DNA of 64,000 nt from positions 62,001 through 126,000 of the forward strand of contig NZ_PDHO01000013.1 in assembly GCF_002887815.1 (NCBI RefSeq). Reading direction: 5' to 3'. The DNA is from Mycobacterium sp. ENV421 (GTDB lineage: Bacteria > Actinomycetota > Actinomycetes > Mycobacteriales > Mycobacteriaceae). The notes below the pieces were generated by a model. The model was not told where the DNA came from. It saw nothing but the letters and a program-made list of their open reading frames with translations, and did no database searches. Below, piece after piece: positions 19,492 through 29,943 of this stretch; positions within the stretch are counted from its first letter, which is position 1, and each line of letters begins with the position of its first letter. The translations under genes and the position numbers were made by a program.

Positions 19492-20444
19492 TTATGGGAC
19501 CTTTCGGTAAGGGGAGAGCGCTCCGAGTCCTCGGAGGCGGTGTCGGGGGCGACGTCGGTGGCCGGAGCGGGCTTCGGCGCGGCGTGGGTGGGCCGCAGGA
19601 ACAGGGCGAGCACGATGACGATGTAGGCCAGCCAGCAGATGAGCTGCAGCACCGTCGGGGTGGGGGTGATGTTGAAGACGCCCTGGACGATCTCGCCGTA
19701 CCAGGCCGACCAGTGTTCGGAGCTGATGTCGAAGGCCTTCGAGCCCAGGCCGGGCAGCCAGCCCACGGTCTGCAGCGCGCCGATGCCGTAGGACAGGACG
19801 CCCGCGGCCACCAGGATCAGGAACACGCCGGTGTAGGAGAAGAACTTTGCCAGGTTGATCCGTACCGCCCCGGCGTACATGCCCCAGGCGATGGCGGCGG
19901 CCACCAGGACGCCGATCAGCAACCCGAGCAGCGGCCAGGCGGTCTCGGCTTCGGCGAAGCCGACCATGAACAGTGCGGTTTCGACGCCCTCCCGGCCCAC
20001 GGCCAGGAACGCCAGGGCGAAGACGGCGAACGCGCCGGTCTCGAGTGCCTTCGACATCCCGGCTCGGAGCTCGCCGGACATGCTGGCCGAGGCCTTGCGC
20101 ATCCACAGCACCATCGATGTGACGATCACGACGGCCACCAGGGAGGCGACCCCGGCGATGGCTTCGGCGGCCAGCCCGGTGATCGTGTAGGTGCCGTACT
20201 GGATCGTCAGAAACACGACGACGGTCATCAGCACCGCGGCGCCCACGCCCAGCCAGACCCACTTCAGGGCGTCGCGGCGATCGGATTTCACCAGGAAAGC
20301 GATCAGGACCATGACGATGATCCCGGCTTCCAGACCCTCGCGGACGCCGATCAGGCCGCTGCCGAACAGCTGCGCGCTGACATTGGGGGCGGCTGCGCTG
20401 AATGTCGTCTGGATGCCGCTCGAGACGTCCGCCAGGTGGGTCAT
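19488..20444 (-). CDS. efeU: ferrous-iron permease EfeU (FTR1 family)
   Basis: 318 residues with about seven transmembrane helices. Both REGLE-type iron-binding motifs of the FTR1/EfeU family are visible (VREGLEAGIIV and GREGVETALF). The polar C-terminal tail of about 35 residues is Ala/Pro rich. First gene of the efeUOB operon. An IdeR-like box lies 33-51 bases upstream of the start codon, which suggests repression when iron is plentiful. Confidence 0.95.
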   Translation of the reverse strand: MTHLADVSSGIQTTFSAAAPNVSAQLFGSGLIGVREGLEAGIIVMVLIAFLVKSDRRDALKWVWLGVGAAVLMTVVVFLTIQYGTYTITGLAAEAIAGVASLVAVVIVTSMVLWMRKASASMSGELRAGMSKALETGAFAVFALAFLAVGREGVETALFMVGFAEAETAWPLLGLLIGVLVAAAIAWGMYAGAVRINLAKFFSYTGVFLILVAAGVLSYGIGALQTVGWLPGLGSKAFDISSEHWSAWYGEIVQGVFNITPTPTVLQLICWLAYIVIVLALFLRPTHAAPKPAPATDVAPDTASEDSERSPLTERSHK

Positions 20445-20476
20445 CGCGCGTCCTAACTAACTTCAGACAATGCCGG

Positions 20477-20495
20477 TCAAGCAAGGCTTACCAAA
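20477..20495 (-). promoter_or_regulatory. IdeR/DtxR-like iron box upstream of efeU
   Basis: Read leftward the 19 bases are TTTGGTAAGCCTTGCTTGA. Against the IdeR consensus TWAGGTWAGSCTWACCTWA I count 15 of 19 matches, with the left half GGTAAGCCT intact. Its position just upstream of an iron-uptake operon makes Fe2+-IdeR repression likely. This is inferred from the base match only. Confidence 0.6.
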
Positions 20496-20525
20496 TGAAG
20501 GATCGGCTCACCTTAACAGACGGTA

Positions 20526-20540
20526 GGTAACGAAGTTACC
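20526..20540. promoter_or_regulatory. 15-bp palindrome GGTAAC-N3-GTTACC
   Basis: Perfect 6-base arms with a 3-base centre (GAA), between efeU and the lytic transglycosylase gene. It could be a second operator for the efe operon or a site for the divergent gene. No known regulator is assigned. Confidence 0.45.
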
Positions 20541-20622
20541 GGCCGTTCGGGCCCGCCGGTAGGGACTAACGACCCGGGAGCCGTGGGACGATGAACATGT
20601 TTGGTTGGGCCCGAGGAGTGCT

Positions 20623-22706
<2,084 letters not shown>

Positions 22707-22742
22707 GTCCCGAAGGGACCGGGAAGAGGCCTGAAAGAGACT

Positions 22743-23438
22743 GTGGCGGAAAGCAAGCGGCCCGACTCGAAGCGACGCTCACCGGCCTCCCGGCCGGGGG
22801 GCTCGGGTCGTGTCCGCTCACGTACGTCGCCGTCGGCCAAGAAAGACCCCCGTCCCACCGAGACCAGGGCCAAACCGGAGGCGGTCGGAGTTGTCGCGCC
22901 TGCCGCATCCGAGACCGGGCATACGGTCTCCGAACCGGTCCGCCGTGCCATCGCGGCATCGGCGGAGCGTCAGAGCGAACAGCGGCTGGGCTTCACCGCC
23001 CGCCGCGCGGCCATCCTGGCGGCGGTGGTCTGCGTGCTCACGCTGACCATCGCCGGTCCGGTGCGCACCTATTTCGCGCAGCGCACCGAGATGAAGCAGC
23101 TCGCCGCGACAGAGGCCGCGCTGCGACACCAGATCGCCGATCTGGAGTCGCAGAAGGCCAAGCTGGCTGATCCGGTGTACATCGCGGCGCAGGCTCGTGA
23201 GCGGCTCGGCTTCGTGATGCCGGGCGACATCCCCTACCAGGTGCAGCTGCCGCCGGGAGCTGTCGTCACACCCGACACCGGGCCGCAGGCCGCGCCGGTG
23301 CGCAGTAACGACCCCTGGTACACCTCGTTGTGGCACACCATCGCCGACACCCCGCACGGGCCGCCACCGGTCCCGGCCGCCGATCCTGCGCCGCCACCTG
23401 AACCCGGTCCCGCACCACCCCCGGCGCCCGGTGGTTGA
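22743..23438 (+). CDS. ftsB: FtsB/DivIC-like septum formation protein
   Basis: 231 residues. A basic, Ser/Pro-rich cytosolic N-terminus (about 80 residues) leads into one transmembrane helix (AAILAAVVCVLTLTIAG), then a short coiled coil (MKQLAATEAALRHQIADLES) and the conserved ARERLGFVMPGD segment. A Pro-rich extracytoplasmic tail ends the protein. This topology and the place after eno match Rv1024, a divisome protein of the FtsB/DivIC family that pairs with FtsL/FtsQ. GTG start. Confidence 0.9.
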   Translation: MAESKRPDSKRRSPASRPGGSGRVRSRTSPSAKKDPRPTETRAKPEAVGVVAPAASETGHTVSEPVRRAIAASAERQSEQRLGFTARRAAILAAVVCVLTLTIAGPVRTYFAQRTEMKQLAATEAALRHQIADLESQKAKLADPVYIAAQARERLGFVMPGDIPYQVQLPPGAVVTPDTGPQAAPVRSNDPWYTSLWHTIADTPHGPPPVPAADPAPPPEPGPAPPPAPGG

Positions 23439-23928
23439 CCCCGCCGATCTCGACGCGGTGGCGCGGCAGCTCGGGCGCGAGCCGCGCGGCGTACTGGAGA
23501 TCGCCTATCGCTGCCCCAACGGTGAACCGGCCGTGGTGAAAACCGCGCCCCGGCTGCCCGACGGCACGCCGTTCCCGACGCTGTACTACCTGACCCATCC
23601 GGCGCTGACCGCGGCGGCGAGCCGGCTGGAGTCCGACGGGCTGATGCGCGGCATGAGTGAGCGGTTGGCTCAGGACCCGGACCTGGCCGCGGCCTACCGG
23701 CGGGCCCACGAGTCGTACCTGGCCGAGCGTGACGCGATCGAGCCGCTGGGCACCACGTTCACCGGGGGTGGCATGCCCGACCGGGTCAAGTGTCTGCACG
23801 TGGTGATCGCGCATTCATTGGCAAAAGGCAGGGGCGTCAACCCATTCGGCGACGAGGCGCTGGCCGTGCTGGCCGCCGAGCCGGGGATGGCGGGAATCCT
23901 GGACAACGAGGAGTGGACATCATCGTAG
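23431..23928 (+). CDS. DUF501 family protein
   Basis: 165 residues, overlapping ftsB by 8 bases and ppx by 16. Conserved features include the N-terminal ARQLGREPRGVLEIAYRCP and the C-terminal MPDRVKCLHVVIAHSLAKG. No enzyme signature is recognised. The tight eno-ftsB-DUF501-ppx order is conserved in actinobacteria (Rv1023-Rv1026), which suggests a linked but unknown role. Confidence 0.88.
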   Translation: MVDPADLDAVARQLGREPRGVLEIAYRCPNGEPAVVKTAPRLPDGTPFPTLYYLTHPALTAAASRLESDGLMRGMSERLAQDPDLAAAYRRAHESYLAERDAIEPLGTTFTGGGMPDRVKCLHVVIAHSLAKGRGVNPFGDEALAVLAAEPGMAGILDNEEWTSS

Positions 23929-24875
23929 AGACGAACCGGGTTGCGGCCATCGACTGCGGCACCAACTCGATCCGGCTACTGATCGCCGACCTGGACGAGG
24001 GACGCCTGCACGATGTGCACCGGGACATGCGCATAGTGCGGCTGGGTCAAGGTGTGGACGCCACCGGGCAATTCGCCCCTGACGCACTGGCCCGCACGCA
24101 GGCCGCGCTGGTGGACTACGCCGCGCTGCTCAAGCAGTTCGACGTCGGCAAGGTGCGGATGGTGGCGACGTCGGCCACTCGGGATGCGGCCAATCGTGAC
24201 GTGTTCTTCGCGATGACCGCAGAGGTGCTGGACCCGGTGGTGTCCGGTGCGGTCGCCGAGGTGATCACCGGGCACGAGGAAGCGGAGCTGTCCTTCAACG
24301 GCGCGGTAGGCGAACTGGACAGTGCCGCAGGGCCGTTCGTGGTTGTCGACCTCGGCGGCGGCTCCACCGAGGTGGTGCTGGGTAACCAGGCAGGCGGCGT
24401 GCAGGCCAGCTTCTCCGCCGATATCGGATGCGTGCGGCTCACCGAACGCTGCCTGCACTCCGATCCGCCGACCGCGACCGAGATCGCCGCCGCCCGCGAG
24501 GTGGTGCGAGAACGTCTCGGCCAGGCATTGCGCGCGGTACCCGTGGACCAGGCGAAGACCTGGGTGGGGGTGGCGGGCACGTTCACCACGATCACCGCGC
24601 TGGCCCAGCACATGACCACCTACGATCCCGCGGCCATCCATCTGTCGCGGATCGGGGTTCCGGACTTGCTTGCGGTCTGCGAGCAACTCGTCGGGATGAC
24701 CCGCAAGCAGCGTGCCGCGCTCGGTCCGATGCACGAGGGTCGCGTCGACGTCATCGGCGGCGGTTCGATCGTCGTCGAGGAACTCGCCTACGCGCTGGGT
24801 CAGCGGGCGGGGATCGACGCGCTGGTGGTCAGCGAGCACGACATCCTCGACGGGATCGCGTTGTCGCTCGCCTGA
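23913..24875 (+). CDS. ppx2: Ppx/GppA exopolyphosphatase family protein
   Basis: 320 residues of the ASKHA fold. Phosphate-binding motifs are AAIDCGTNSIRLLI and VDLGGGSTEVVLG, with AGTFTTITAL further on. M. tuberculosis Rv1026 (Ppx2) is the positional match; family members release phosphate from polyphosphate or (p)ppGpp. The GTG at 23913 overlaps DUF501. It has GAGG almost adjacent, so initiation probably depends on coupling. Confidence 0.9.
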   Translation: MDIIVETNRVAAIDCGTNSIRLLIADLDEGRLHDVHRDMRIVRLGQGVDATGQFAPDALARTQAALVDYAALLKQFDVGKVRMVATSATRDAANRDVFFAMTAEVLDPVVSGAVAEVITGHEEAELSFNGAVGELDSAAGPFVVVDLGGGSTEVVLGNQAGGVQASFSADIGCVRLTERCLHSDPPTATEIAAAREVVRERLGQALRAVPVDQAKTWVGVAGTFTTITALAQHMTTYDPAAIHLSRIGVPDLLAVCEQLVGMTRKQRAALGPMHEGRVDVIGGGSIVVEELAYALGQRAGIDALVVSEHDILDGIALSLA

Positions 24876-24882
24876 GCGTCTC

Positions 24883-25389
24883 TCACTCGTCCTCGGGCAG
24901 CACCAGCGGTTCCCCGTCGGCTCCGGTCGGTGTCTTCGTGCCGGCGAGCGTGATGCCCAGCAGTGTCATGACCACGCCGATCGCGAGGTGGAGCCAGTTG
25001 TCGGCGTTGTTGATCGGCAAGATGTTTCGCGGACCGGCCAGGTCGATGAGCAGACCGTAGACCCAGAGGCCCACGAAGATCAGCCCGCCGCCGATCAGGT
25101 ACGCCCGCGCTCGGGCGAATGTGCCCGCCAGCGCCAGGCCGGCCACGCCGAAGCCGAGATGCACCAGGTTGTGCACCACCGACACCTCGAACACACCGAA
25201 CAGCTGCGAGCGTGAACCGTGCGCCCAGTGCAGCTGATCCAGATGTGTGGTCAGACCGGGAATGAAGCCGGCGATCGCGACAGCAAGGAACGCCGCGGCG
25301 ACCAGCACTGCGGCTCCCTGTACCGCCAGCAGGCCGACGCGTGCCCGCTGGAGCCTGCCGGAACGGGCTGTCTCCATGAGGGTCTGCAT
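24883..25389 (-). CDS. DUF4383 four-helix membrane protein
   Basis: About 168 residues with four hydrophobic segments (AAVLVAAAFLAVAIAGFIPG, VSVVHNLVHLGFGVAGLALAG, YLIGGGLIFVGLWVYGLL, NWLHLAIGVVMTLLGITLAG). The VVHNLVHLGFG and NADNWLHL motifs with regularly spaced histidines are typical of the DUF4383 family, whose function is unknown. ATG at 25389; a TTG three codons upstream is possible. It ends 7 bases from the convergent ppx stop. Confidence 0.85.
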   Translation of the reverse strand: MQTLMETARSGRLQRARVGLLAVQGAAVLVAAAFLAVAIAGFIPGLTTHLDQLHWAHGSRSQLFGVFEVSVVHNLVHLGFGVAGLALAGTFARARAYLIGGGLIFVGLWVYGLLIDLAGPRNILPINNADNWLHLAIGVVMTLLGITLAGTKTPTGADGEPLVLPEDE

Positions 25390-25434
25390 ACCCGTCAATA
25401 CGGGCGGTCAACCCGCGAGCGCGGGCACCGTCGG

Positions 25435-25539
25435 TTAGAGCTTGACCTTGCAGCCGCTCCCGATGTTGTGGCAGTGGTGGCCACCGTCGCAGGCATTACA
25501 ACGGCAGGTGCAGCCACCGGTGTGCTTGGGCTGGTTCAT
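25435..25539 (-). CDS. 34-residue Cys/His-rich metallothionein-like peptide
   Basis: A short gene with a good AAGGAG site 10 bases before the ATG. The peptide has six cysteines and four histidines in 34 residues: a GGCTCRCNAC cluster, then GGHHCHN and a final SGCKVKL. The density and CxCxC spacing are what a small metallothionein or metal-chelating peptide would show. The sequence does not resemble the known mycobacterial MymT beyond composition. A GC-rich inverted repeat (CCCGCG/CGCGGG) follows the stop. Function is inferred; binding of Zn, Cu or other metal is untested. Confidence 0.65.
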   Translation of the reverse strand: MNQPKHTGGCTCRCNACDGGHHCHNIGSGCKVKL

Positions 25540-25741
25540 GACACATCATCTCCTTCGCCAGGATGGTTCTCACCCTAGTTCGCGGCCGAGCCCCGCGGTC
25601 GGGATTCACGAGTCCATCGCGCCCCGCCGACCACAGCCGCCACAGCTGTACCGCGCGGGCCGCCGAGATCGACGCCAGCGAGATGGGCTCTCGAATTTTC
25701 CCGCGCTGCCGTCGATTTCGATGAACCGGCGGGGCTGACCG
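25540..25741. other. intergenic region downstream of kdpE
   Basis: About 200 bases between the Cys-rich peptide gene and the end of kdpE. It must contain the promoter of the peptide gene. I see no clear coding frame, tRNA or strong hairpin in it. Confidence 0.5.
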
Positions 25742-26428
25742 TCACTGCTCGAACCGGTAGCCCATGCCCGCTTCGGTCAACAGGTGCCGCGGATGCGAAG
25801 GGTCGTCCTCCAGCTTTCGGCGCAGCTGCGCCAGGTACACCCGCAGATAGTGGGTCTCCTTGGCGTACGCCTGGCCCCACACCTCCTTGAGCAATTCCTC
25901 ACGGCCCACCAGCTTGCCGCGGTTGCGCACCAGCATTTCGAGCATGCCCCACTCGGTGGGCGTCAGGTGAACCTCGGCACCGTTCTTGATCACCTTCTTG
26001 GCGGCCAGATCGACTGTGAATGAATCGGTTTCGATGACCGGCTCGTCGGTCTCCGACGCCGCCGCGCCCCGGCGCACGGCCGCGCGCAGCCGGGCCAGGA
26101 ATTCGTCCATCCCGAACGGCTTGGTCACGTAGTCGTCGGCGCCGGCATCGAGCGCGTCGACCTTTTCCGCGGAGTCGGTGCGGGCGGACAGCACGATCAC
26201 CGGCGCGGTCAGCCAGCCGCGCAGCCCGCCGAGGACCTCGATGCCGTCCATATCGGGCAGTCCGAGGTCCAGCACGATCACGTCCGGCCGTTGTTCGGCG
26301 GCGGCCTTCAGCGCCGCCGCGCCGGTAGCGGCGGTGATCACCTCGTAGCCGCGCACGCTCAGATTGATCCGCAACGCCCGCAGGATCTGCGGCTCGTCGT
26401 CGATCACCAACACCTTGATCTTGCTCAT
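25742..26428 (-). CDS. kdpE: response regulator KdpE
   Basis: 228 residues, OmpR/PhoB type. The receiver domain has the phospho-aspartate in VLDLGLPDMDG, and the winged-helix output domain ends LTEAGMGYRFEQ. It is phosphorylated by KdpD and activates kdpFABC under K+ limitation or osmotic stress. The ATG directly follows the kdpD stop. Last gene of the operon. Confidence 0.97.
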   Translation of the reverse strand: MSKIKVLVIDDEPQILRALRINLSVRGYEVITAATGAAALKAAAEQRPDVIVLDLGLPDMDGIEVLGGLRGWLTAPVIVLSARTDSAEKVDALDAGADDYVTKPFGMDEFLARLRAAVRRGAAASETDEPVIETDSFTVDLAAKKVIKNGAEVHLTPTEWGMLEMLVRNRGKLVGREELLKEVWGQAYAKETHYLRVYLAQLRRKLEDDPSHPRHLLTEAGMGYRFEQ

Positions 26429-29035
26429 TCACCGCCCTCCCGGCGGCGCGGCCAGGTCGACGATCACAGTGAGACCGCCGCCGGGTGTGTCGGTGGCCGA
26501 TATCGTGCCGCCCATCGCCTCGACGAATCCGCGGGCCACCGAAAGGCCCAGTCCGACACCGTATTTGTTGTTCCGGTCGCCGAGGCGCTGGAACGGCTCG
26601 AACAGCTGCTCCTCGGTGCCGCGGGGCACGCCGGGTCCTTCGTCGACGACGTTGATGAGCATCCGATCGCCGACGCGGCCCGCGTTGATCCGGACGATCG
26701 ATTCGGGGGCGTACCGCAGAGCGTTGTCGACCAGGTTCGCCAGCACCCGCTCCAGCAGCCCGGCATCGGCCAGCGCCACCGCATCTCCGACGTCGACCTT
26801 CACCCGGTCGAGGCCCTTGGCGCCGAATCCGGTGGAGCCGCGGCCGATGCTCAGCAGCGCACGCTGGACCACCTCTTCGAGATACACCCGCTTGAGCTCG
26901 GGACGGACCACCCCGGCGGCCAACCGCGACGAATCCAGCAGGTTGTCCACCAGCGCGGTCAGCTGGTCCACCGACTCCTCGACGGTGGCTAGCAGTTCGG
27001 CGGTGTCCTCCTTGGAGAAGCCGATGTCGTCGGAACGCAGGCTCGACACAGCGGCTTTGGCGCCGGCCAGCGGTGTGCGCAGGTCGTGGCTGACCGCGGA
27101 CAGCAATGAGCGGCGAAGTTCGTCGGCCTTCTCGATCGCCTCGGCCTTGCTGGCTTCCTCGGTGAGTTCCCGCTGGCGGACCAGGCCGGCGGCCTGCTTG
27201 GCGACGGCGGTGAGTACCCGCCGGTCGCGGGCGGGCAGACTGCGCCCGGACATCAGCATCCAGAACTCGTCGTCGCCGACCTCGATGGCGGTGTCGGCGG
27301 AATCGACTGTCACACAAGGGTCCTTGCCGACGCAGGCGACGATCTGTTCGTCCTGTCCGCGGACCCGCAGAATGCTCACGGCCCGCTGCGAGTAGGTTTC
27401 GCGGACCCGTTCCAGCAGCGTGGCCAGATCCGCGCCGCGCAGCACGGAGCCGGCGAACAAGGTCAGCAGCTCGGCTTCCTGGGAGGCGCGCCGTGCCTCA
27501 CGTTGGCGGCTGGCCGCACGGTCGACCAGGATCGCGACCGCGACGCCGAGCATCAGCAGGACCAGCTCGGTGACGGCGGCGTCGGGTTCGGCGATGGTGA
27601 AGGTATAGCGCGGTGCGGTGAGGAAGTAGTTGAGCAGCAGACCGGACAGCATGGCCGACACCACCGCCGGCGCCACGCCGCCGAGCAGCGCGACGATCAG
27701 CACGCCGACCACGAACATGGCGCTCTCGCCGCCGATGGACAGATACTTGTCCAGGAAGAGCGCGGTGAACGCGCAGATGACCGACGGCACGATGACGGCG
27801 GCCAGCCAGGAGATCACCCGGCGTTCGCGGGGCGACGCCGCCCGCACCGAGAAGCCCCGCTTGGCCTCCTCATGGGTCACCATGTGCACGTCGATCTTGC
27901 CGGAGTCCTGGACGATCGCCGCGCCGATGCCTTCGTCGAAGACGCGGGCCCACCGGGACCGCCGGGACGTGCCGATCACCAGCTGGGTGGCGTTCATCTC
28001 GCGGGCGAAGTCCAACAGCGCTTTACCCACATCGTCGCCGACGACGGTGTGCACGGTGGCGCCCACGCTGGCGGCCAGCTCGCGGACTTTCCCCATCTGC
28101 GGCGCCGAGACCCCGGACAATCCGTCGCCTCGTGCCACGTGGACGATCATCAGCTCGGCGCTGGCCTTCGATGCGATCCGAGATGCCCGGCGCACCAACG
28201 TCTCTGACTCGCCGCCACCGGTGACCGCGACGACGACACGCTCGCGGGCTTCCCAGGTCGCGGTGATCTTGTTGTCGGCACGATATTTGGCCAGTGCGGC
28301 GTCCACCTGGTCGGCCAGCCACAGCAGCGCGAGTTCCCGAAGCGCGGTCAGGTTGCCCCGGCGGAAGTAGTTCGACAGTGCCGCGTCGACCTTCTCCGGT
28401 GCGTAGACATTGCCATGAGAAAGCCTGCGCCGCAGCGCCTCCGGGGTGATATCGACCAACTCGATCTGGGCGGCGCTGCGGACGATCTCGTCGGGCACCG
28501 TCTCCTGCTGCTCGATGCCGGTGATCTGTGCGACGACGTCGTTGAGGCTCTCCAAGTGTTGGACGTTGACCGTCGAGATCACCGCGATGCCGGCGTCGAG
28601 CAGCTCCTCGACGTCCTGCCAGCGTTTGGGGTTCTTGCTGCCGGGTGTGTTGGTGTGGGCCAGCTCGTCGACGAGCACGACCTGCGGCTTGCGGGCCAGC
28701 ACGGCAGGCACGTCGAGTTCGGGGAAGCTGGTGCCGCGATAGTCGATGTAGCGGGGTGCGATGACCTCGATGCCACTGAGCAGGTCGGCCGTCTTCTTCC
28801 GGCCGTGGGTCTCGACCACGGCGGCCACCAGATCCGTGCCGCGCTCCAGACGGCGATGCGCCTCGCCGAGCATCGCGAACGTCTTGCCCACGCCTGGCGC
28901 GGCGCCGAGGTAGATGCGCAACTCGCCTCGCTTCGGCCGGGGGCTCCAGGAGGCGGGCTGCGAGTCGCTCTCGGACGACGTGTCCGGCGGCGGGTCGCCG
29001 CCGGACGTCACGCGCGGCGGTTGCACGGTGTCCAC
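26429..29035 (-). CDS. kdpD: sensor histidine kinase KdpD
   Basis: About 868 residues from the GTG at 29035. In order: KdpD N-terminal domain with Walker A (GAAPGVGKT) and VLVDELAHTNTPGS, a universal-stress-like domain, a four-helix DUF4118 membrane region (including MFVVGVLIVALLGG), a GAF-like region, the HisKA box SHDLRTPLAG and a HATPase domain with GLGLSVARGF. It senses K+/turgor and signals to KdpE. Longer in-frame starts would run into kdpC and are rejected. Confidence 0.96.
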   Translation of the reverse strand: MDTVQPPRVTSGGDPPPDTSSESDSQPASWSPRPKRGELRIYLGAAPGVGKTFAMLGEAHRRLERGTDLVAAVVETHGRKKTADLLSGIEVIAPRYIDYRGTSFPELDVPAVLARKPQVVLVDELAHTNTPGSKNPKRWQDVEELLDAGIAVISTVNVQHLESLNDVVAQITGIEQQETVPDEIVRSAAQIELVDITPEALRRRLSHGNVYAPEKVDAALSNYFRRGNLTALRELALLWLADQVDAALAKYRADNKITATWEARERVVVAVTGGGESETLVRRASRIASKASAELMIVHVARGDGLSGVSAPQMGKVRELAASVGATVHTVVGDDVGKALLDFAREMNATQLVIGTSRRSRWARVFDEGIGAAIVQDSGKIDVHMVTHEEAKRGFSVRAASPRERRVISWLAAVIVPSVICAFTALFLDKYLSIGGESAMFVVGVLIVALLGGVAPAVVSAMLSGLLLNYFLTAPRYTFTIAEPDAAVTELVLLMLGVAVAILVDRAASRQREARRASQEAELLTLFAGSVLRGADLATLLERVRETYSQRAVSILRVRGQDEQIVACVGKDPCVTVDSADTAIEVGDDEFWMLMSGRSLPARDRRVLTAVAKQAAGLVRQRELTEEASKAEAIEKADELRRSLLSAVSHDLRTPLAGAKAAVSSLRSDDIGFSKEDTAELLATVEESVDQLTALVDNLLDSSRLAAGVVRPELKRVYLEEVVQRALLSIGRGSTGFGAKGLDRVKVDVGDAVALADAGLLERVLANLVDNALRYAPESIVRINAGRVGDRMLINVVDEGPGVPRGTEEQLFEPFQRLGDRNNKYGVGLGLSVARGFVEAMGGTISATDTPGGGLTVIVDLAAPPGGR

Positions 29036-29069
29036 GTCTCTATTATTCGCAGATCGATCCACCGTGAGA

Positions 29070-29942
29070 TCAGCTCTTGATACCGAACTTCTCGTCCAGC
29101 GCGATGTTGAGTTCGAGGACGTTGACACGCGGTTCGCCGAAGACGCCGAGTGTGCGGCCGTCGGTGTGCTCGGCGAGAAGACCCCGAATCTGGTCGGCGC
29201 TGACACCGCGGGCCTTGGCGACCCGCGCGATCTGCAGGTCGGCGTAGGCGGGGGAGATGTTCGGGTCGAGGCCGCTGGCGCTGGCGGTCACCGCGTCGGC
29301 GGGTACCACGGGTTCACCGGCCGCACCCTTGATCGGGACGATCTGCCCGGTCGTGTAGTCCTCGCCGGACTGGGCGCATTGCACCCGCACACCCTCGTAC
29401 GTCGCGAGGAACGGGGTCGTGGTGGTCTGGCACGGCTCGTTGACGCTGACGACCTTGGTGGGGGCGGCGACGTTGCCGCGGGCGTCGCGCGGCCCGATCA
29501 CCGACAACACCGCACCGACACCGTCGCCGGTGCAGAACGGGCGCGTGCCGTCGACGCCGTCGAGGTCGCCGGCCGCCTTGCTGCGGGTGCAGACCTGGGT
29601 CAGCAGGCTCGGCTTGTCGGGACTGTCCACGATGCTTTCCGGGCCCAGATTCGACGCGCCGGTGGCCAGCGGGTCGTATCCGTTGCCGGCCGCCGACGGG
29701 CGGCTCTGGAAGTACTGCGGCAGCGGGTTGCCCTTATCGTCGGTGAACGATTGGCCGATCAGGCTGGAGCCCAACAGCTTTCCGTTCACCTCGATGATCG
29801 AACCGTCGGCCTTGTCCTTGAGCCCGGGGATCTGAGCCACCAGCCAGATGAACAGCGGGTAGCCGACCCCGACGATGACGGTGAGGACCAGCAGCGCCCG
29901 CAGCGCCGCCCAGTGTTGACGAACGAGACTGGAGAAGTTCAT
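29070..29942 (-). CDS. kdpC: K+-transporting ATPase subunit KdpC, with insertion
   Basis: 290 residues, about 100 longer than enterobacterial KdpC. One N-terminal membrane helix (ALLVLTVIVGVGYPLFIWLVA) anchors an extracytoplasmic domain that stabilises the pump. Conserved segments are the GSSLIGQSF and YFQSRPSAAGNGYDPLATGASNLGP block and the C-terminal DPNISPAYADLQIARVAKARG. Between them (about residues 110-215) lies an insertion containing four cysteines, likely oxidised outside the membrane. Such insertions occur in actinobacterial KdpC proteins. Confidence 0.95.
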   Translation of the reverse strand: MNFSSLVRQHWAALRALLVLTVIVGVGYPLFIWLVAQIPGLKDKADGSIIEVNGKLLGSSLIGQSFTDDKGNPLPQYFQSRPSAAGNGYDPLATGASNLGPESIVDSPDKPSLLTQVCTRSKAAGDLDGVDGTRPFCTGDGVGAVLSVIGPRDARGNVAAPTKVVSVNEPCQTTTTPFLATYEGVRVQCAQSGEDYTTGQIVPIKGAAGEPVVPADAVTASASGLDPNISPAYADLQIARVAKARGVSADQIRGLLAEHTDGRTLGVFGEPRVNVLELNIALDEKFGIKS

Positions 29943-29943
29943 G

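Noticed and set aside
29036..29206. Longer N-terminus for KdpD reaching into kdpC
   Set aside because: Ser/Thr-rich, overlaps kdpC, not in the family.
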